Positions 55,112-64,000 of a stretch of DNA of 64,000 bases are shown here, in pieces. Below the pieces are notes generated by a model that was not told the DNA's origin, ran no database searches, and was given only the letters and a program-made list of their open reading frames with translations. Both the position numbers and the translations under genes were made by a program. The first letter of the stretch is position 1, and every line of letters starts with the position of its first letter. The stretch spans positions 6,200,001-6,264,000 of the forward strand of contig CAUWAG010000003.1 in assembly GCA_963556695.1 (NCBI GenBank), in the 5' to 3' direction. The stretch comes from Anthostomella pinea. Taxonomy: Eukaryota; Ascomycota; Sordariomycetes; Xylariales; Xylariaceae.

Positions 55112-56194
55112 CTAGCTGGCAGTCATTGTGCGCCAACTATTCATATTTTCCTCGCTATAGCTGCCAGTACGGTGCGATGCCATGGTATCGCAGGCGCTGT
55201 CTAGTGCCACCAACACATCAGCCGGAAGTGGACCCTCGCCAATGGCGGCCACATTCTGCTTGGCTTGAGCGAGCTTGCTGGAGCCGAAGATGATCCCATC
55301 TTGAGGTGTCAGCTGGGAGTGGTATGCGAGCCAGCGCAGCGCGGCATCAGTCTTGGTGATGCCGTGTGGCTCAAGCACCTTGTCGAGTGAGCGGATAATG
55401 TCGTGGTGTTTGTCTGTGTCATACCGCCGAGCATCCATGGACATTATGTTGCCCTCCGCGAAACGCGTGCCCTCGACATCGCCCGTCGTTAGTCTGCCGT
55501 GCAGGAAGCCACTGGCCAGCGGACTGTGCGCCACGAACTGCATACCCTGTTTGTGCACGAAGTCGAGTAGAGGTCCCTCGTGTCGGCGGTCGATGATTTT
55601 ATAGAGTCCTTGATAAACTGCGGGCTTGACGTACCCCTCACGGTCGCAGATGTCTATGAACTCGGAGAGCATGTCCAGAGGGAAATTGGAAAGACCAAGC
55701 TGCAGTTCGTGGTCAGTCTCAGATTCACCTCCAGAATATTTCTCCCGGGAAAAAATGGAAGTGTTCACTTTGTCAAAGAGACCCTTCTTGTACTGTTTGT
55801 CGAACCCTGCTGCTTGCTCCTCCAACGGCGTGACGACGTCCGGGGCATGGGCGTGCAGCACGTTGATGCGCTGACCATCCTCAAACCGTAGGACTTCATT
55901 GCTTTCTGCAACATATTTGTCGATCTTCTCGGGCTCGAGGGTCCCTTTCAGACCGGATAAGCTGACCAGAACCTTGGTATCAATGGTGAATCCCAACCTT
56001 GCTGCCCCCGTTCGCCCAAGCAGACGTTGCGAAGCTCCAATGTCTGTCGGCGGATAGAGCGTAGCTGTGTCGAGCCGGCTCACGCCGAACTGCTTGAGCG
56101 TTTGCAATAGCTCTGTTACCGAATCTTCGCCGACAAATTCATTGCCGAGCCCGCCACAGCCAAAGATAAGTTGCGGTGCTCCGGGAAATGCCAT
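55112..56194 (-). CDS. Aldo/keto reductase, AKR7 (aflatoxin-aldehyde reductase) type
   Basis: NADPH-dependent reductase of aldehydes or ketones. The whole span is one open frame of 360 codons, but 55700-55768 is a 69-nt intron without stops (GTGAAC..CTGCAG, branch ACTGAC). Removing it joins KKGLFDK to LGLSNFPLDML, the standard AKR block, and gives 337 residues. Catalytic set: DTATLY (Asp42, Tyr47), TKV (Lys74), HAHAPD (His116). Cofactor end: IIFGSSKLAQAKQN. Start at ATG 56194. Its place beside NRPS and PKS remnants suggests a former tailoring enzyme, but it looks intact and may serve another role. Confidence 0.88.
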   Translation of the reverse strand: MAFPGAPQLIFGCGGLGNEFVGEDSVTELLQTLKQFGVSRLDTATLYPPTDIGASQRLLGRTGAARLGFTIDTKVLVSLSGLKGTLEPEKIDKYVAESNEVLRFEDGQRINVLHAHAPDVVTPLEEQAAGFDKQYKKGLFDKVNTSIFSREKYSGGESETDHELQLGLSNFPLDMLSEFIDICDREGYVKPAVYQGLYKIIDRRHEGPLLDFVHKQGMQFVAHSPLASGFLHGRLTTGDVEGTRFAEGNIMSMDARRYDTDKHHDIIRSLDKVLEPHGITKTDAALRWLAYHSQLTPQDGIIFGSSKLAQAKQNVAAIGEGPLPADVLVALDSACDTMASHRTGSYSEENMNSWRTMTAS

Positions 56195-57212
56195 CACTCA
56201 GCGGCTGTGGGTATTGGAGTGAGAACGTGCAAGGCCAAAGACGAAGATATCGGAACGTCGACAGGCTGGTCATAGGAACGGAGTATGTAGAAACGGGCGG
56301 CAGCAGAGGCGAGAGGCTCATATAACCCCCGAAGCCATGTTACCCAACATGAGGGCCAACATGAGGGAAGAGGGACCGTGAGCTGTAAAACTCGAACCAA
56401 CCGCTGCTGTTGTGTAACCTCAGTCTGCCAACATACAAGGCAGAACTGTTGGTCCCTTGCTCGTGTGGCTGATCGCTAATGCAGTGGCGATTCAGGGCTA
56501 ACAGCCAGCCTGGTGTTGAAGTAAGGGGTAGTACCAAGGTACTACTGATAGTAGGCCCTACGAGCGCCATCACGGAGAGTATCATCCTGGAGGATAGCAT
56601 CGGGAGCTGACGCCCGTATCCATCATTCCTCGACTAATCATCAGTCGCCTGCTTTGGGCCGTTCCTTATGCTATAACTTTCATAGCAGGCGTCTTGATAG
56701 CACATCGACATACCTACGACAGGGCCTCATGTAGGTTGTCACTGACATGTCGGATCGGGTCTGGTTTGGCGCACGATATTCGCTCAATGGAATACCTCTG
56801 AACAGCGAGATCGAAAATTACCATGATGATAGGGAGATTTGGATTTTCGCGTGTGACATATACGGCGTCAGCTTGAGAGCTCTGATGCTGAGAATTGTGG
56901 AAAAGCCCGGCCGCCCGTTGAGGTTACCTCCGGTTCGGCTTACCTCCGGCTCGGCTGTGGCTGATGCTTCCGCAAGCCACAGTGCAACTTACGCCACAAC
57001 CTCCGACACATCCATGTGCCCCGCCAGCTTCGGCCTTGGCGTGTTTGATGATTCTCTGACTTGGTCTTGCTTGTGTATCAGTATCAATCGAGTCCAGCTG
57101 GCGCGATTCGAGCTTCAATAGTGTGGCTCTTTTCCAATGGTTGACTAGGTCCGGCGACGCGACATCCTTTCACTCGCTCATTGGGGAATAACTTCGAACT
57201 GCCCAGCGTGAC
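56195..57212. other. Divergent intergenic region
   Basis: Separates the reductase and the DapB-like gene, which diverge. An ORF at 56747-57121 lacks protein features. A 16-bp imperfect tandem repeat (TTACCTCCGGYTCGGC twice) lies near 56922-56955 and could be a regulator site. Not established. Confidence 0.4.
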
Positions 57213-60102
57213 ATGACGATGGGTGAGTACCGATGCAGTCAGGCGCTGGGCGTGCCAGGATATATTCAAGCTCTTCTGACTTGCTCGCAGCTCCCCAACG
57301 ACTGTCCCACGACTCTCTTTCCTCCGTCTCGACGACGAGCCTAGTCTTCGAGCGACTCGGCGAGAGGGAAAAACCCAACGGCAACCTGTCCGACTTCAAC
57401 AACGAGGACCCCCTCAAAGATGGCTCTGACGATGACGAGCGAGGTGCCTTCTTGGCCTCGGCTGCCAGCCAGAGGAGAGTCGGGATGGACAGAAAACTGA
57501 AACGGATAATATTGATTCTGGCGGGCGTCTTCGTGGCAGTCTGGCTGGTTGGGCTGGTGACTTACGTCTCGTCAAAATCATACCAACATGCCTCCGAGAA
57601 AGAACACGACCCCGCCGCAACAAATTCCCGCGGTCATGGCAAGAAGCTCACCATAGATCAGGTGATGGCTGGTTACTGGCGGGCGGAAAGCCACGAGATA
57701 AGTTGGATTGAAGGCGCCAATGGAGAAGACGGCTTGCTGCTGGAACGGGCGGCCCGCGGGAAGGACTACCTAGTCGTGGAAGATGTCCGCAGTCAGAATG
57801 GAGAGCATACCGACGCTAGGCGATCGGTAGCTTCGTCCCAGACGCTGATGAAGAACGCCTGGTTCAATGTTGGTGGGAAGCAGTTGACACCAGAACAGGT
57901 CTGGCCTAGCCCCGACTTGAAGAAAGTGCTCATTGCGACCGACACGAAGTCTATCTGGAGACACTCATTCACAGGGAAATACTGGATATTTGATGTGGAC
58001 ACCCAAACCGCCGAGCCTTTGGACCCCAACAATTCCGATCTCAGAGTGCAGCTTGCTCAATGGAGCCCCAAGAGTAACGCTGTTGCCTATACCCTCGCCA
58101 ACAACCTATACGTGCGAAAGCTCGAAAGCAACAATGTAGTGCAGATCACCAAAGACGGTGGCCCGGAGTATTTCTACGGTATCCCGGATTGGGTGTACGA
58201 GGAGGAGGTCTTTGGTGATAACAGCGCGACGTGGTGGTCCGGCACCGGTGATTTCATGGCGTTTCTCAGGACAAACGAGACATCCGTTCCCGAGTATCCA
58301 ATCGAGTTTTTCATCGAAAGACCCAGTGGCGATGAGCCTCCAGCAGGACAAGAGAGCTACCCCGAAGTGCAACAACTCAAATATCCGAAAGCTGGCTCGC
58401 CCAACCCATTCGTCGATCTGCTCTTCTACGATATGGTCAAAGGCGATGTCTTCTCTGTTGAGATCGACGGCGGTTTCGAGCCCGAAGACCTCTTGATCAC
58501 CGACATCACGTGGGCTGGGAGCAAGGTCCTCATCAAGGAGACCAACCGCGTTAGTGACATCATGCGAGTCATCCTCGTCGATGTCATCGCACGTACCGGC
58601 AAGACCATCAGGACTGTTGATGTAGGCAAGATTGATGGTGGCTGGTTCGAAATATCTCATGATACTACATACATCCCTGCTGACCCTACCAACGGGAGGC
58701 CAGACGATGGCTATATCGATACAATCATATCTGGGAACTGGGACCACATGGCCTACTATAGTCCTTTGGACGCTGACGAGCCCGTCATGCTGACCTCTGG
58801 AGATTGGGAAGTTGTGGGCGCACCATCGGCAGTCGACCTAAAGAACAATTTGGCATATTTCGTCGCGACGAAAGAATCATCGATCCAACGGCATGTTTAC
58901 AGCGTCAAGTTCGACGGGTCGGATTTGAAGGCGATCACAGATACGAGCAAGGAGGGCTACTACGATGCATCATTCTCAAGCAAAGCCGGATATGCCCTCA
59001 TCACCTGCAAGGGGCCCAACGTGCCGACGCAGAAGGTTATGAGCACACCAAGCAATGCCGAATCTTATGAGCATGTAATTGAAGAAAATAAGGACTTGGC
59101 AGACAAGGCCAAGAAACATGAGCTTCCTCTCTTGGAATACGGGACAATTACTGTCGATGATGTCCAGCTCAACTACCTCGAACGTCGCCCTCCACACTTC
59201 AACCCGAAGAAGCGGTACCCCGTCCTATTCCAACAGTACTCCGGTCCAGGGTCTCAATCTGTCGAGAAGAGATTCAGCGTCGATTTCCAATCTTATATCG
59301 CCGCTAGCCTCGGCTACATCGTCGTGACAGTCGATGGACGGGGTACCGGCTTTATTGGGCGCAAGGAGCGCGTGATTGTGCGTAAGAACCTAGGTAAATG
59401 GGAAGCATACGACCAAATCGCAGCAGCAAAGATCTGGGCCGCAAAGTCGTATACGGACGAAACCCGTATCGCGATATGGGGCTGGTCATACGGGGGCTTC
59501 CAGACCTTGAAGACGCTCGAGCAAGACGCAGGCCAGACCTTCCGCTACGGCATGGCTGTGGCGCCCGTAACTGACTGGCGGTTCTACGACAGCATCTACA
59601 CGGAGCGATACATGCTCACGCCGCAGCAGAACAAGGACGGCTACGACGACACCGCCATCAGCAACGTCACTGCACTAGCAAATAACGTGCGGTTCCTGAT
59701 CATGCACGGCGTGGCCGATGACAACGTGCACATGCAGAACACACTCACTCTGCTGGACAAGCTTGATTTGGCGGGAGTAGAGAATTACGACCTACACATG
59801 TTCCCAGACAGCAACCACGGGATCTATTTTCACAATGCGAACCGAATTGTCTATGATAGTTAGTCCCACCCCCTCTTCCGAGGCCATCCGACTGGTGCTA
59901 ACACGCTTCAGAATTGAATAACTGGCTCATCAACGCCTTTAATGGCGAGTGGCTCAAGATCACGGACGCGAAGCCTCTGCCAGCCAAGGCAAAGAAAAGA
60001 GGCACGGAAGAATTCATGTTTGCGGTGGAGGACATCAGGAGAAGGTCGGGAATGACGGTCACCGCTAGGAATTCGTTGCTACTGTCAGGTTTGTCTGGTT
60101 AA
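57213..60102 (+). CDS. Dipeptidyl aminopeptidase, DapB/DPP IV family (vacuolar membrane)
   Basis: Type II membrane serine peptidase removing Xaa-Pro dipeptides, family S9B. Exons 57213-57222, 57291-59858 and 59912-60102 (introns 68 and 53 nt) give 922 residues, the usual DapB size. The tiny first exon supplies the ATG. Order: acidic cytosolic N-terminus with [13 protein letters not shown] (typical of DapB), transmembrane helix at ~75-95 ([20 protein letters not shown]), beta-propeller with [12 protein letters not shown], and alpha/beta-hydrolase domain. Catalytic triad: GWSYGG (Ser736), HGVADDNVH (Asp813), SNHGIYF (His846). All intact. It sits between decayed metabolite genes yet shows no damage. 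Confidence 0.93.
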
Positions 60103-60678
60103 GTCCCGGATGCATATCAATAAATATAGCACGGCGTTATGGGCTCGGTCTTTGGTTTTCTGTGTATTAGGTTACTGAGTTATCACAATACAGGTAGCTT
60201 CAGCGCTTGTTTGGCATACTACACCACACATTGTGGATGTGTGGCCATATCTTTTCATGATTCTGGTAGAGATCGCAATGGCGCCTGTACAGGCGAAGTA
60301 GGGTAGGTAGGATATGGTGTATTCGGCCGCCAACCTGAAGACGTGTCACGGCACTAGATGACAACCCCACAGCCCCACGGGTCAACCCCTATATATACCG
60401 GCTCCTGTCTCCTAGCTAGCTTCATAGTTTTCTTCCTTCTTCACTTACATCAACAAAGTCATTTATGGAGTCACCAGCTATCGAACTATGACAAGACGAC
60501 CGGCCCAGTCCTGCCGCAATTTGACGTGATGCAGTAATCGCCAAGCCATATGTATGTCTTGACTTGTTTCGCTGACTTCGTCTGTTTCATTACCACTCAT
60601 CTGCTTGGCGTTTGTCGACTGTCATGCGAGCGTGATGATATGGCGATGTCAATGAGAGCTCACTCAGCATGCCGGACA
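60103..60678. other. Intergenic, no gene seen
   Basis: Holds the 3' flank of the peptidase gene and a TATATATA-type element near 60390. No protein-like ORF. Confidence 0.35.
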
Positions 60679-61837
60679 CTACTGGACGAGTCTCCCGTAC
60701 GGCCTCCAGTTCGCCAACGCGGACTGGATCATCCCATGCACATCCGCCAACACCTCATCGCGCTCACTGATCGGCTCCCGCACCCGCCTTCTCACCTCAA
60801 AGGCAATCACCACGCTCATCGGCTCCCTCGGCGGTTCCTGCCCGGAACGGCACGCCCCCGAGTCATCTGACGGGATGCAGAGCCTTAGGCGGAGCTTCCT
60901 CGACAGCCCCCACGGCGGAGACAGCCATCCCATATCGGCTGTTTCGGCGTCTCCGGTCTCACGGATGAGCGTCGAGGATCTGCCGTGGAATGATAGGTTC
61001 AGGTCCAGCTCCAGCTGCGGGCCGAAGGTCGCGGCGAAGAAGCCGCACAGGCTGGCTCAGTCGCGCATCTGGGGCGCACCGCCCGATACCAGGCCTCTGC
61101 CGATGCCGATGAAGTACTGCAAGTGCCTGATGTCAGCATAGCGTGCGCTTGGGAGCGCGTTGAGGAAGTTCAGGAGGCAGAAGGACTGTGTGAAGTCGAA
61201 CTTGTTCGCGGCGTAGAGGCGAGTGATGGTCTCGGTGTAGCTATGGGGCAAGAATGTCAAAATCCTATAGGTACTCTGCGTGCTGGGGCTCATCCGGACC
61301 AAGGCGGAGGGGGCTTGCTTACATCAAGCGGCACGTCGAGGGCAGCGAAAGCAGCTGCATGCGTTGCTGCGATCCGTGGCATGATCCGTGGACGCCGTCC
61401 ATGTACTGCCAGGGACGAAGGCATTTGTACTTCCTCGGGGGCGCGTGGTTGGTGCCGGAGCTTCGGTGAAAGAATTGTCCCTCCAGCACCTCACGATAAA
61501 TCATGACTCGGATGTCTAGCGGCACCCGCGTGACGAGGAGGCAGTGTTCCTGCGCGCATGTGCTTTGGGGTGCGATGCGGTTTGTTGTCCAGTCCCATGT
61601 CTCAACTAGCAGCCCCGGATGGTGAGGTGGCAGAGGCGCGGTCAGCGCTCGTGGACGTCGTTGAGGCCGGAGCGGCTTCACCCAGAAGGGCTTGACTTTG
61701 AGGATGCTCTGTCTGACCAGTTGCTGGTGAACATAGCGATGGCCTCGCATGACAGGGGGGATGATGATCGCTGCTTCGGTTGGTGCGTAGAGAATGTAGG
61801 AGAGTGCAACTCGTGGCCTGCTGAGTTTTCGACCCAT
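60679..61837 (-). pseudogene. DUF7730-like protein gene with in-frame stop
   Basis: Exon 1 (61837-61323) contains LLVTRVPLDIRVMIYREVLE, the F-box-like opening of a large fungal family of unknown function (DUF7730). An intron (61241-61322, GTAAGC..TAG) joins in phase to YTETITRLYAANKFDFTQ, the family's next block. The frame stays open to 61060, meets TGA at 61057-61059 just after GGAPQMRD, and continues cleanly in the same frame to 60679 (CGFFAATFGPQLELDLNL onward). A Trp or Arg codon probably stood there. A single nonsense codon in an otherwise good gene. Confidence 0.55.
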
Positions 61838-62065
61838 GACTTTGTTGCTTTCGCTAGCATGCGAAGATGCGAGAGGGCAAGCACACTTTGAAGTTGGTGG
61901 GTGTTTTTATACTAAACTGATATAACTCACATGATCTTGTTGCCTAGAGGATGATGGCGTGCGGGGAATCGAATCCTGGCCCTGCATGTAATTGCCTGCC
62001 GTGCTGGTCAGTAGGACCACCAGTAAGACGTACTCCCTATATTGGTCGACTTGCAAGACATTAGT
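61838..62065. other. Spacer between two pseudogenes
   Basis: No gene seen. A sequence near 61955-61980 superficially resembles a tRNA T-arm but does not fold as a tRNA. Confidence 0.3.
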
Positions 62066-62612
62066 CTACCAAGCGAAATGGCTCTTATCACAATCGAGAG
62101 GGGCACCCGGGCCCTTTCTTGACTCTAGAATGGGGATGAGAAGCAGGGCCAGAAGTGCCGTTGCCAGGTAGTTGACCTGCAGCAAACGCTCGTGAACGCT
62201 ACCCCGTGGCAGTCGTGTACGACGACACCACGAGCCCTGCGGTGAGGGTAGCGACGTCAGTGCGTGGCATAGAGGCATGCTGCTGTTCGGCGAACTGGCG
62301 GATATAATCGTACGATTTTATATCATGGATCTAAACGGATACTTGCGAGCCCGGGAATGCCTCTCGGGGCTGACTCGCTGCTGCATCGCCTTTGGCCTGG
62401 GAGCGCACACGCATAACCAGGTGGGAGACGTCGGGGTTCAGTAGTTGACGGCAGACGGCTAGGCCGATGTCTGAGTTGCTTCCTGTGATGATTACGGTTT
62501 GGCCCGTCATGCGCAGGCTGGTGGGTAGACGGGTGGGGGTTGTGCGTTGCCGGCGCAAGAAGCCTTTGAATGAGGTCTCGAAAGCAGCGTCCTTTTCGAG
62601 GCTGGAAGACAT
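62066..62612 (-). pseudogene. Short-chain dehydrogenase/reductase remnant
   Basis: ATG at 62612 opens a frame with TVIITGSNSDIGLAVCRQLL, the nucleotide-binding TGxxxGxG region of an SDR (last Gly replaced by Asp in SDIG). After a frame change near 62330 comes SYDYIRQFAEQQ. Where the family has an NAG motif the residues differ (TAG). After another stop and frame change (~62210) follows HERLLQVNYLATALLALLLI. The order of SDR blocks is right and the catalytic YxxxK part is absent. Decayed, function lost. Confidence 0.6.
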
Positions 62613-63414
62613 GGTGAAGGACTGCGTTCGCGAATCATGAGAGTGTACTATACCCAGGTGGCCATGTCAAGCAAGCAGAGCTCAATTGTTCAGCTTGCAT
62701 ATATTTATGTGTGGATTGAGAGAAGCGGAATAAAGCGGCCGGGCCATCCACAGCAAACGATGATTTGTAGACGTAACACTGCTGCTGGAAATATACGGCA
62801 AGGAATGAACCTGACTGGGTTTCCTTTGTGCAAGTGTTGGCGCATGCTGCGTGCGAGCTGTTCCGTCGAGATTCATAATCACCAGTGCTGTCCTTGGCAT
62901 CAGACGTCTTGGAACCTACGTAATGAACGTAGGAAGCCCACAACCAATAGGGAGTGCATGAGATGCTCACCCTCTCAGCCAGACTGCCGGGGACCCAACC
63001 AGTCCGATATCTCGGGCCCGGCCAAGGACCCGAGCCAACCGCCCTCGATTACTCTCAACCGCACCAGCACATGGCTGCTTTCGAACAATCTAACCATTTC
63101 AATACCCACGCCGCCTTGTAGGCACCAGGGCGCTTAGGCCAGGCAAGCTTTCATCGAGAACATCCGTGGCCCTTGGGCAGTACACGAGCATCCACAGTAG
63201 CATCGTATTGTTGGATGGCGCACAAGCCACCGTGGCGTTCAGGGAGGTGGCAGTGCTGGTACCAACAAGGCCAATAGGGCATTTTTAGGCCACCTAGCCC
63301 ACAGAAGGATTTTCACACAGGCACAACACTCAAATCAGAATCACCAGAATACACGTTATCAACCAGATCAACCATAATACACGCTGTTCAACACGTATCA
63401 TCTCCAGACTAAGC
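62613..63414. other. Intergenic, no clear gene
   Basis: A plus-strand ORF at 62637-63137 and minus-strand frames have no recognisable features. Includes the likely promoter of the SDR remnant. Confidence 0.3.
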
Positions 63415-63959
63415 TTAAGGCGAAGCAGTCTTGACACTTAACAGATACCTCTCAAGAACTTCGGCCGCCACCTCCATCTGTGGACCTAGCTGCGGCCCGT
63501 CTTGTTTCCCACTAACAGTTGACTTGGTCTGATTCTTGGAAGAAGCGTGTTGCGCATTCTCACGCAACAGAACCTCTACCATTGCAAGCCGCATAAGGTA
63601 TCCGTTCTTACCGCAACTGGTGTCAGAGTGCTTGATTTTCAAACGTGACTCGATCTTAACTCCAATGTTTGCCAACAGCCTGTTGCAGGTTCGTGTCAGA
63701 TTGACGTAGTCAATCTGCGTATCAGGCAAGACGTCATCGAGCAACTTTTCAAGGCGCTCAAGGTCTGCCTCAAAGTCAACTGCCGGTCAGATCTCCGAGC
63801 GGCGACCATGGAGCCCTTTGATTTCTGCCCCGCTCGCCGGATCTGCTTCCCATGGCCGTTGAGCCTTGTGTGCCTGTGTGTCTGGTCATCCAGCAGATAG
63901 AATAATCTCGGCAGTGTCGTCTTGTTTTCGAAGAATCCGCGGATAGCTGACGAAATGGT
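63415..63959 (-). pseudogene. Truncated helical C-terminal protein fragment
   Basis: A strongly coding frame from about 63780 to 63415 reads DFEADLERLEKLLDDVL (coiled-coil-like), LTRTCNRLLANIGVKIESRL, then GYLMRLAMVEVLLRENA and ends EVAAEVLERYLLSVKTASP. Upstream there is an in-frame stop, and possible coding continues in other frames until the LTR at 63960. The 5' part is therefore missing, either through the LTR insertion or an unresolved intron. I cannot name the family. The C-terminal half of a regulator is conceivable but unproven. Confidence 0.4.
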
Positions 63960-64000
63960 GTTACGGTATTACATAATACCTCCACATATTTATGTACATA
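63960..64000 (+). mobile_element. Start of a second LTR copy, cut by the window end
   Basis: TGTTACGGTATTACATAATA onward equals 51324-51364 in 40 of 41 bases, same orientation. Only the first 41 bp are inside the window, so its length and the element behind it are unknown. Confidence 0.75.

Noticed and set aside
56747..57121. 124-codon plus-strand ORF
   Set aside because: No motif, poor codon character, and it lies in the promoter interval of the DapB-like gene.
61940..62045. Possible tRNA on the minus strand (TTCGATTCC-like T-arm)
   Set aside because: T-stem and acceptor stem do not pair and no anticodon arm can be drawn.
1..64000. CRISPR arrays, operons, ribosome-binding sites, phage
   Set aside because: None are expected or seen. 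Introns and gene families show nu­clear fungal DNA.

Overview
The window is nuclear DNA of a filamentous ascomycete (Pezizomycotina). The evidence is many short GT-AG introns (mostly 49-85 nt) with CTRAC/CTAAC-type branch sites, typical fungal gene families (alpha-glucoside permease, GH131, DapB-type dipeptidyl aminopeptidase, PKS and NRPS pieces), and clear marks of repeat-induced point mutation (RIP). Dothideomycetes is a plausible class, but that is only an impression from protein style.

Left edge (1-5.1 kb): a small secreted-protein-like ORF with a premature TAG at codon 4 sits beside a strongly AT-rich, RIP-like block (about 1.2-4.0 kb). Four non-mutated islands lie inside this block. 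Each has LTR-like TG..CA (or TG..CG) ends and a 4-5 bp target duplication, so they read as solo LTRs that landed in DNA already mutated. The gene just right of the block (about 4.0-5.0 kb) is broken by an in-frame TAG and a one-base indel.

Housekeeping core (5.4-42.9 kb): MFS alpha-glucoside-type permease; family-2 glycosyltransferase (with a frameshift); small RRM-like protein; an unknown small two-exon gene; a decayed C2H2 zinc-finger gene; a four-exon polytopic membrane protein; Drn1/CWF19L1-type CwfJ protein; Utp20, divergent from the CwfJ gene; a Zim17-type DNL zinc-finger protein with a very long C-terminal extension; cullin-3; a disordered protein; secreted GH131; a Ser-rich small protein; a SET-domain protein; and a six-exon gene of unknown function. 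RNA processing, ribosome assembly and ubiquitin ligase genes stand side by side and look intact.

Transposon-dissected metabolite region (43.7-54.4 kb): a minus-strand reducing-type PKS survives only as an AT fragment and a DH-methyltransferase fragment. Between them is a 2,780-bp insertion flanked by a perfect 12-bp target duplication. The insertion begins with a tRNA-like Pol III head and ends in a LINE-like (AATC)n tail, so it is a SINE. A complete 2.2-kb pogo/Fot-type DNA transposon, flanked by TA, is nested inside it. The methyltransferase domain is cut by a Tad-like LINE whose 3' end matches the SINE tail. The AT fragment is cut by an LTR, and a plus-strand, frameshifted NRPS remnant (A-T-C) begins on the other side of that LTR. 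No target duplication is visible there, which suggests a rearrangement junction.

Right edge (55-64 kb): an intact aldo/keto reductase (with a cryptic in-frame intron), an intact DapB-like peptidase, a broken DUF7730-like gene, a broken short-chain dehydrogenase, a truncated unknown ORF, and at the window end a second copy of the same LTR. The NRPS-to-end interval is therefore bracketed by two direct LTR copies 12.6 kb apart. Overall, a conserved gene block abuts a decaying secondary-metabolism locus colonised by at least four transposon classes.
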